Assembly (NCBI GenBank): GCA_922989275.2
Contig: OV277860.1
Coordinates: forward strand, 47,314,400-47,378,399
Length of the DNA: 64,000 bases
From: Gari tellinella
Lineage: Eukaryota; Mollusca; Bivalvia; Cardiida; Psammobiidae
Direction: 5' to 3'
A program made the position numbers and the translations under genes. The notes below the pieces were generated by a model, which made no database searches, was not told where the DNA came from, and saw only the letters and a list, made by a program, of their open reading frames with translations. Shown here one piece after another: positions 57,801 through 64,000 of this stretch (its first letter is position 1; each line of letters opens with the position of its first letter).

Positions 57801-60800
57801 GTTGAAAAAACTACCTCTTATCTGGAGCCCTGGTAGTAGTAACAGCAAGACCTTCCAACAATTTTGTCAACATTTAAAAAATGTAATATATTTTATCAAC
57901 ATTTAAAAAATGTAATATATTTTATCAACATTTAAAAAATGTAATATATTTTATCAACATTTAAAAAATGTAATATATTTTATCATCAACATAGGCTGAA
58001 CTGATTGAAATAAATGAATACAGATAGTACTTAGAGTTGAGGCTAAATGATGAACAAATACTATAGTTGAAACAGCTATAAAATGAAAGAAAGACTAAAT
58101 GCTTTATCATAACAAAATACGTTCCTGAAACACTATATGCACCCTGATTGGACCATTTTTATAAAGCTGACAATTCATTATACCCTGAGTGGTAAACATA
58201 TACTCAGCATCTGATCCGGTTCCAAACTTTTAAAATGTTTGTATATGTCTGTTAGGAGAGAATAACATCCATTCTCACCCCTCCCCTGTATCTCAAGGAA
58301 GATTTCCACCTACCTTTTAATAAATCTATCTGCGGTGCTGACTGTATTTTTCTGAAGCTCGACTCTGAATCCTGATTTTTGGTGTTTTCTAACTGTTTGA
58401 GGTCTTTGTTACTCTGGATGAAAAACAATATCATGCATTTAGCTGTATTCTTCAAACGATTACAGTTAATATTCCTTACTAACACCTGCCAGCTTCCATA
58501 ACCCACAGCACATACAGTCAGACCTCTCCATTACGATAATTGTATTATATTAAAGGTGTTAAAGGCAGATGGCTGCTTAACGCTAGATGAATGTAAAACA
58601 GAAAGCTCCTACAGGAGCTTTCTGTTTTATATTCACCTTGCTTTAAGCCAACACCTGTATTTCATCCAAATAATTAGTCTTTGTTAAAGTGGTCGTAATA
58701 GAGAGGTTTTACTGTACTTTTTCTCTTCAAATGTTCGAACAGAGCTACAAGATAAAACTTTAAAATGTATCCATCATTATTTGGTTGCTTTTATTGTATT
58801 GCAAAATGACAGATCGAAGTTTTATTTTTTAGTTCCTGAAAAGTTTTTTCCTTTCATTCCCTGAACTATTTTCTGAAAACAATCCTAGAAGTTAGAACTC
58901 AATATCAACTGCTCATTTTTCAAAAGAGGAATAGACCATTTGAAATATTCAGCATACCAAATGTTAAATTGGAGTTTCAAAATGTTGATATGATTGGGAT
59001 CCAAATGTTGGAATAAACCTGCCAAACGTGGCCTCCTACCTGATTGTTAATGGATTTTTTCTTATTTTTGGCATTTTCCCACTGGTCTTTGGCCAACTGA
59101 AATGCCTGGGATACCGACAGAGTCACAGCTTGAGCCTTAAAGGAATAAACAATCACATTAGTATATTCTGCCATAAACCAAGCAAATATATCTGATATCA
59201 TTTAGACCCAAATCAGCCGAATATGGCAATTGTTTTCTGAGTTTTCCCAGTCTTTACTAAAAGGAAAGCATTTTGAGGATCTCATTTATTTTCCATAGAC
59301 ATACATTTTCACCCTTCTACCATGTCCTAAGGGAAAATTTTCATGCATTCCTTCAGCCTGTATTATCTGTTTGCAAAGGTAATACTGCTGTAAGCTTCCA
59401 ATGTTTTAAACACTGAAACTGTTGCCTTTGCATCGCTTCTTTGGAGTGTTGAAACAGAGTAACCTATTAACTCATAAATACGCATTTTTGCGCCTTACAT
59501 TTGTTCCACTTCTATAGAAAATAGTTCCACTTTACAGGTTCATAAATATGCTCCATTAGAAACATTTTCTACATTCTAGCAGATTGTAGCTTTGAGCAGG
59601 CTGAAAAGTAAAGCAGAATGTGCCTTAACTCTTTGAACCCTAGTCCCGCATATAGGCGTGCTTTTCAAACAGTGTACATGTGAATAGTACACCTGTCCTA
59701 TGCAAACAGTGAAGACCCAGATCAGAGGGCTCCGAAAGGAGCCCTCTGATCAGGGTCTTCACTGTTTGTCATTATTCCAAACATTGACAAAAACAACCCT
59801 TAAAATTCAGAAATGGACTAGACTATAATGGAAACTGGAATTGTCCATTCAAAGTTTCAGGGAGGAAAGAGTTAAGGCTTTACTTTAAACATGCTTTAAG
59901 CCACCACCTGTCTTCAAAACTAGAAATAGGCAATCTAGTAATTGGTTAAACAGTAGATTATACTCACAATTTTCTGTTTAGCACAGTAGAAAGCATGGCA
60001 CTCCATGGTTTCATTAATGGTGTTCCTCGCCATGAAGGCAAACACTTGGCTGTGATATTTATCAGCAGTACAGAACGATATCCTGAAACACACAAGTTCA
60101 ACATCATGTTATACATTCCATGAAATACTGAAAAAAAAGTATTCTGACACTGATTCAAAGGAATGTAACCCTTAACACATTCCCATAAATACGCCTTTTT
60201 ACGCCTTTTAACACATTCCCATAAATACGCCTTTTTACGCCTTTTAATTATTCCATCACTAAAGAAAATAGATCCAATTTTTAAAATCATGAATATCAGA
60301 AATTGAGAATATGTATCATTAAAACATTTTCTAAATTCTAGCAGATGATGGCTTAAAGCAGGCTGAAAGTAAAATAGAAATAGGCTACGGGGTAATTCCA
60401 TAGTTTTTGAACATTTTAATTTATTCCTCCACTGAAGAAAATAGTTCCATTTTATCAAGTTATGAATCTGAAACATAGGAAATGTTTCCTATATCCTAGC
60501 AGATGGTAACTTAAAGCATGCTGAAAGTAAAGTAGAATGTGCTTTACTTTCAATCTGCTTCAAGTGTTCACCTGTCTTCAAAACTAGAATCAGGCTGAAT
60601 AAAGAGTCAACCCTTTCAACATGGTGTAAATGTGTAGCAGATCTTTGCCAACAGCTTTGATCTAGATCAGGCTCAACTAAATGTGGAGCCTGATCAATAT
60701 CAACACTGTTTGTCACTTCAATCCTGTGACTGTTTATAAAATATTCAGAAGATTAAACCAAATTTTTAGCATTTCAAACCAATTTTTTGGTATTGCAGTC

Positions 60801-62151
60801 AAGCAGACAATAGTTACTCAGTATTGAAATAGTTATTTTAACCCTTTGAACCCTAGTCCCGCATATAGACGTCCTTTTCAAACAGTAAACATGTGAACAG
60901 TGCACTTGTCCTATGAAAACAGTGAATACCCAGATCAGAGGGCTCCTTATGGAGCCCTCTGATCTGGGTTTTCACTATTTGTCATAATGCAAAACATTGA
61001 CAAAACAACCCTAAAAGTAAGAAATGGACCAGACTAAAATGGAAACTGGGATTGTCCATTTGAAGTTTCAGGGAGAAAAAAGTTAAGCAACAAATCAATA
61101 GGGTTTTAATGAAAAATCAAGAATCTATAATTGTTTTCTTTGGACAGCTAATAAGTGATTGTTTTAAAGGATGGTTTCAAATAGATTTGAACTGTTAAGA
61201 TTTTCTTTTTTTACATTAAATGTTTTGTGACCTATATTTTGTGACACATTGATTATTTGATATGCTTAACCCATTACTCTTATAAAAGTATGCCTTTCAA
61301 CACCTCTTATTCATTCCTTCGCTGAAGAAAATAGTTTCACTTTAAACAGTCATAAAACGTATAACAGGAAATATCTTCTATATCCTTGCAGATGGTAGCT
61401 TAAAGTAGGCTTTCTGCTTTATTTTCAACCTGCTTTAAGTGGTCACCTTAGTGTAGGACAGGAGTTAGGTGGGAAGGTCTTAAAGGAACATTTTGCTCTG
61501 CTTTTGTCCTGCATTGGGCAATCTCACAGTACCTGTGTACACGTTTCTTCAAACATTGGCCCCCTAACATTAGTTTGACTACATATTGTTTTCTGTTTGT
61601 TTCATGATTTGTTAAATATGATTTAAATATTTGCATATATGTCAAGGCCGGCATGGAAGATTGGGCTTGCCTAAATGTGTAGCCTCAGTAAATAAAGTCA
61701 TTATTATTATTATTATTACATGTATTACTATTATACCTGTCTTCAACACTAGGAACAGGCTACTCGTTACTTTTACGATCTTCGAATGTTTACCTGTATA
61801 TAGTGACATCTAGCAGCATTTCTTTTGTCTCCATGTCTGCCACCTGTATACCATGAGGAGAGACTGTCAACGAAACCTTTGTAAGACGCTTTCCTGTTGT
61901 CTTAGCCTTTGAAAACAACAATATTTACAATTTGTAACAAGTTACAACGGCATGGGGAGCTTCATTTAAGGGGAGTACTTAAAAAAACTAAAATCTTTTT
62001 TAATGGATTAAGTCAAACTCTATGGTGTTACTCATTAGAATGGTCTCTTTATGAGTAGTAACAGTCTATAGGATTTGGTGCTGAAATGTATGAGCAAATG
62101 CTGGATTTGTTCAGTTAACACAATCTTATCTGGAGTCCTGCAATTGTAAGG

Positions 62152-62182
<31 letters not shown>

Positions 62183-62678
62183 TGTTAACGTCCCTTTCTG
62201 TCATCTATGGGCTAATAAGACGCCCCAGAGACAAGGGAGCGGATACAGAGAACCCGGGTGCGATGCCCTACTCTTATTATTGAAAGAGTTCTCTGGTTCT
62301 TTAAGATGCCAAGTGTAAAGCACTCGTACATCGGACCTTATGGTTTATAAAGTCTCATCCGAAGGACTTGGTCCAACGGGGGATCGAACTCTCAACCCCA
62401 AATTTTAAGGTAAAAAGTCAGCTGTACAGTCAAACATATGTTAAACTATAGCTGAAGAAAAGGTGGCAGGATAAACTTGTACAAGCAATCTAATGAGGTT
62501 TTACTAGATTACATATTTACCATATCCACAATTCTTTGGACAGCCTTAGAGCTAACTCCTTCTCCATAGCTCTCTCCCACTGGTAATTCCTCCAACAAGT
62601 AGGAACCAAGATACTTCAGGTAAAAGGTTACACCCTCAGTCACAGCTTCTCGGTTTTCATCCCACCCTTCTCCGAGTT
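54808..62678 (-). CDS. LDLRAP1: low density lipoprotein receptor adapter protein 1 (ARH), 5' exon missing
   Basis: Minus-strand coding exons in order: 62678-62521, 61906-61794, 60082-59968, 59135-59040, 58413-58314, 57333-57245, 56420-56332 and 54967-54808 (stop TAA), all GT-AG with consistent phases, about 306 residues. The first four encode a PTB domain (GVTFYLKYLGSYLLEE, GKRLTKVSLTVSPHGIQV, ISFCTADKYHSQVFAFMARN, MECHAFYCAKQ, LSVSQAFQLA), which binds NPxY-type tails of LDL-receptor family proteins. The tail carries DDWFSQLAEDR, matching the FxxLxxxR motif with which ARH binds the AP-2 beta appendage. Together these support an endocytic clathrin adaptor. The protein ends SVEDLLNI. The first exon, expected to end in phase 1 just before K-L-G-E-G-W, was not found in the last 1.3 kb. 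Confidence 0.93.
54975..55540. other. intron of LDLRAP1 with no recognised repeat
   Basis: AT-rich intron DNA between the last two coding exons; nothing recognised. Confidence 0.4.
55541..55782 (-). mobile_element. F3 MITE
   Basis: CTAACCCTTTCCCCCATAAA to GGTGTAATGGATTAA; hairpin GCAGGATGCACCTTAAGGTG. Confidence 0.8.
55821..56011 (+). mobile_element. F5 MITE
   Basis: CAGGGCTCCAGATAAAGGTA to CTCTTATCTGGAGCCCTG; hairpin arm partly lost. Confidence 0.82.
56078..56313 (-). mobile_element. F4-related MITE
   Basis: TTAACACATTCAACCCTCGT to AAGGGGTGTATGTGTTAA; beta hairpin GATTAGAGGGCTCCTTAAGG. Ends 12 bp beyond the donor of the LDLRAP1 exon at 56332-56420 (intron side). Confidence 0.8.
56383..56514. 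repeat. 66-bp tandem duplication across a splice acceptor
   Basis: Two near-identical 66-bp units, 56383-56448 and 56449-56514. On the minus strand each holds ATATTGTATATTTCAG and the exon start CAAACGTTTGATGATGAAAG. It duplicates the acceptor and first ~13 codons of an LDLRAP1 exon. Confidence 0.9.
56572..56791 (+). mobile_element. F4-related MITE, degenerate
   Basis: CATTCACCCCCTGAAACTTT, beta hairpin GATCCTGATCAGAGGGCTTC/inverse, right part eroded to GCGAGTTAA. Confidence 0.55.
56871..57223 (+). mobile_element. F7 MITE with alpha core
   Basis: CAGTGCTCCCTCTCTACAAT to GTGGAGAGGGAGCACTG, TA flanks. Internal CAACGATTCCCTCCTTACGA and alpha hairpin at 57060-57130. Confidence 0.85.
57411..57622 (+). 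mobile_element. F3 MITE, degenerate
   Basis: TTAACGCATTACCTCATCAC to CTATGGGGTATAAG; hairpin decayed. Confidence 0.65.
57640..57832 (+). mobile_element. F5 MITE, intact
   Basis: AGCACCAGATAAGGGTAGTT to CCTCTTATCTGGAGCCCTG; perfect hairpin CATTAGAATCGTCTCTTCGA and inverse. Confidence 0.88.
57868..57984. repeat. 29-bp minisatellite, four copies
   Basis: Four identical units of CAACATTTAAAAAATGTAAT plus ATATTTTAT starting at 57868, 57897, 57926 and 57955. Confidence 0.92.
58515..58714. mobile_element. F2 MITE
   Basis: CAGTCAGACCTCTCCATTAC to AATAGAGAGGTTTTACTG, TA flanks; hairpin with apex GCTCCTACAGGAGC. Confidence 0.85.
59467..59949 (-). mobile_element. F3 MITE split by F4 at its hairpin apex
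   Basis: TTAACTCATAAATACGCATT to GTAATTGGTTAA. Left arm ends GCAGAATGTGCC, right arm starts GGCTTTACTTT after the F4. Confidence 0.78.
59625..59875 (-). mobile_element. F4 MITE nested in F3
   Basis: TTAACTCTTTGAACCCTAGT to GGGAGGAAAGAGTTAA, full beta hairpin GGGCTCCGAAAGGAGCCC. Confidence 0.88.
60172..60610 (-). mobile_element. F3 MITE fragments, locally duplicated
   Basis: TTAACACATTCCCATAAATA appears twice, 37 bp apart (60173 and 60210). Two F3 hairpin remnants follow at 60350-60380 and 60505-60560. Confidence 0.65.
60838..61086 (-). mobile_element. F4 MITE, intact
   Basis: TTAACCCTTTGAACCCTAGT to CAGGGAGAAAAAAGTTAA; beta hairpin with apex GCTCCTTATGGAGC. Confidence 0.87.
61266..61770 (-). 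mobile_element. F3 MITE interrupted by a retroelement tail
   Basis: TTAACCCATTACTCTTATAA and the hairpin remnant run to GTGGTCACCTTAG (61452). ACCTGTCTTCAACACTAGGA resumes at 61735. Confidence 0.55.
61640..61735 (+). repeat. LINE-like 3' tail with ATT microsatellite
   Basis: GGCATGGAAGATTGGGCTTG, then GTAGCCTCAGTAAATAAAGT and (CATT)ATTATT repeats, typical of a 3'-anchored retroelement end. Confidence 0.45.
61951..62140 (+). mobile_element. F5 MITE
   Basis: GGGGAGCTTCATTTAAGGGG to CAATCTTATCTGGAGTCCTG; hairpin arms shortened. Confidence 0.7.
62162..62400 (-). repeat. tRNA-related SINE with poly-C tail
   Basis: On the minus strand: GGGGTTGAGAGTTCGATCCC (B-box), CCTTCGGATGAGACTTTATA, GTACGAGTGCTTTACACTTG, AAAGAACCAGAGAACTC, AATAAGAGTAGGGCATCGCA, and a tail of about 20 C. 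It matches the split SINE at 41610-42042. Confidence 0.6.
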
Positions 62679-62713
62679 CTACAAAGACAGGTGGAGTATA
62701 TTTTTCAGTCTTA

Positions 62714-62893
62714 TTAACCCATTTCCCCATAAATACACCCTTTTATGCCTTTAGTTTAAAAGTTATTCCTCTACTGAAGAAAACTGTTGAGTGAGTTCCA
62801 ATGTATACTGTCACAAATAAGAATCATATGAAATATTTTCTAGCAGATAATAGCTTAAAGCAGACTGAAAGTAAAGTAGAATGCGCCTTAGGG
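62714..62893 (-). mobile_element. F3 MITE, truncated
   Basis: TTAACCCATTTCCCCATAAA to the left hairpin arm GTAAAGTAGAATGCGCCTTA, then lost. Lies 36 bp upstream of the first LDLRAP1 exon seen. Confidence 0.7.
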
Positions 62894-64000
62894 TCGGTCG
62901 GGAAACCAGAAACACACATTTTGTTTTTTTTTAGGCCTAACTGGGTGGTCTATCGATCCCACCTCTACAGAACAGAACTCCTCGCCGTCCACGGACCCTG
63001 GGTCACCAGGGTTTGCAGTCCTGAATCCAGCCTCATCATATTACATAATAGCATGCTTGTACAGCAACTTAAGCCCGTAAGTGATATATGATAAACATAT
63101 ATAGAATAGATCTACATATATGATAGTACGAACAGTAACCATGACATCCCAATCCCGGTCCATGGAAAAACCCCATACGACTGGCACACTACTGGTATAC
63201 TACCGAGAGCCTGCCCATACGTATCCATACGAGTTGAATCTAAACCGTAGGGCCATGTTTATGGGTATTATTCTATCAAACATGTTAAATATGATCATTA
63301 TGAAGATATTCCATCCATTTTTTTTAATTAAATCCCATTATGAATCTCATAATATCGATATTTCCAAATACGTATGAATATCCAATACGAGTATTGTAAA
63401 TGACCACATGAACCAGGGCACAATACGAGTTAAATCTACACTATAAGGATCATTTATAACAGAACAGAACATATATGTCTAATATTCTAGCAGAAAATTA
63501 TTTAGAGATCTACATATTTTGTTTTAATTTAAATTTCATTTTATCCTATAATAATCATATTATTATAAATGTGAACCCGAGCCCCATACGAGTTAAATCT
63601 ATAATACGGGGACACTTTTGTGAAATAAATTCCATTAATTTCAATAAAAACGATAATTCGAAAAATATTATCATATACAGTACAATCCCGTTTTATTGAC
63701 AATATGGTATAATAAAACGAAACTTAAAATGGAATTATGCACAGAACCATGAAATGTCCCAGACATTAGTTGTAGGCCATGTTCCCATTTTAAATGCACA
63801 CAAAATTCGTAAGGTATGGAAAACACAAACAAATTCACAATTGAATAGAAATTATTCTATTATATTTTCTTAAACTAAATGTTAACAATAAAAACGACAA
63901 TAAACGCAATAATAAATTTAATTCAGAATGGAATCATTTTGGTTTACATACAGATCAGATTTTTTACGATAAGGATACATACTATTCAATAAATTATGTG
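62894..64000. other. gene-free end of window
   Basis: Contains repeated CCATACGAGTT(A/G)AATCTA phrases near 63178-63245 and 63580-63605 and AT-rich DNA. The missing first exon of LDLRAP1 could be here but was not recognised. Confidence 0.35.

Noticed and set aside
57868..57984. CRISPR-like array
   Set aside because: The four identical 29-bp units are directly adjacent with no spacers, in animal DNA: a minisatellite.
59964..60476. Single long minus-strand frame of 170 codons
   Set aside because: Only its first part (59968-60082) is real, as an LDLRAP1 exon in that frame. The rest is intron and F3 repeat, shown by the acceptor at 60083 and the match to the PTB domain ending there.

Overview
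The window looks like nuclear DNA of an animal, most likely a bivalve mollusc. Genes have GT-AG introns of 0.5-4 kb, DNA is AT-rich, and every intron and intergenic gap is packed with short hairpin-bearing DNA transposons (MITEs), plus tRNA-derived SINEs, a Helitron-like element carrying ~155-bp tandem units, and a LINE fragment. The mollusc call rests on repeat style and gene structure, not on any species-specific marker.

Layout. 1-783: 3' part of a broken non-LTR retrotransposon (minus). 1.67-8.65 kb and 13.43-17.79 kb: two tandem copies of a four-exon gene (plus) encoding 189-aa basic, coiled-coil proteins with an MGC myristoylation-type start, here called stathmin-like with moderate confidence. 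Both copies have a cluster of cAMP-response elements about 70-95 bp before the start codon. 17.8-25.6 kb: no gene recognised; transposon remnants, a tandem duplication and tRNA-like SINEs. 25.66-35.12 kb: GTF2E1 (TFIIE alpha), five coding exons, complete. 35.2-54.8 kb: intergenic, a dense nest of MITEs and larger elements. 54.81-62.68 kb: LDLRAP1/ARH clathrin adaptor (minus), eight coding exons seen, with the first (N-terminal) exon outside or not recognised. 62.7-64.0 kb: no gene seen. GTF2E1 and LDLRAP1 are convergent; there is no sign that the genes act in one pathway.

Repeat families, labelled here for cross-reference. F1: TA-flanked, ends CAGTGGAGAAT. F2: TA-flanked, ends CAGTAAAACCTCTCT. 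F3: TTAA-flanked, ends TTAACCCATTACCCCAT. F4: TTAA-flanked, ends TTAACTCTTTCCTCCC and TTAACTCTTTGAACCC. F5: hAT-like, ends CAGGGCTCCAGATAAG. F6: ends GGGGCCCGTTTCATAAAAC. F7: TA-flanked, ends CAGTGCTCCCTCTCTAC. F8: ends GGCCCGAGGTTATAAA. F9: TA-flanked, ends CAGTGAA and CCTCTAAACCGGA. F10: ends AACCCCTTCACTGCC. Most carry a near-perfect central hairpin, and the same hairpin core occurs inside families with different ends. F3 and F4 insert in TTAA and often sit inside each other. The best leads are the duplicated myristoylated stathmin-like genes with CRE arrays, the shared hairpin modules, recurrent insertion at the TTAA apex of F3 hairpins, and a duplicated splice acceptor in LDLRAP1.
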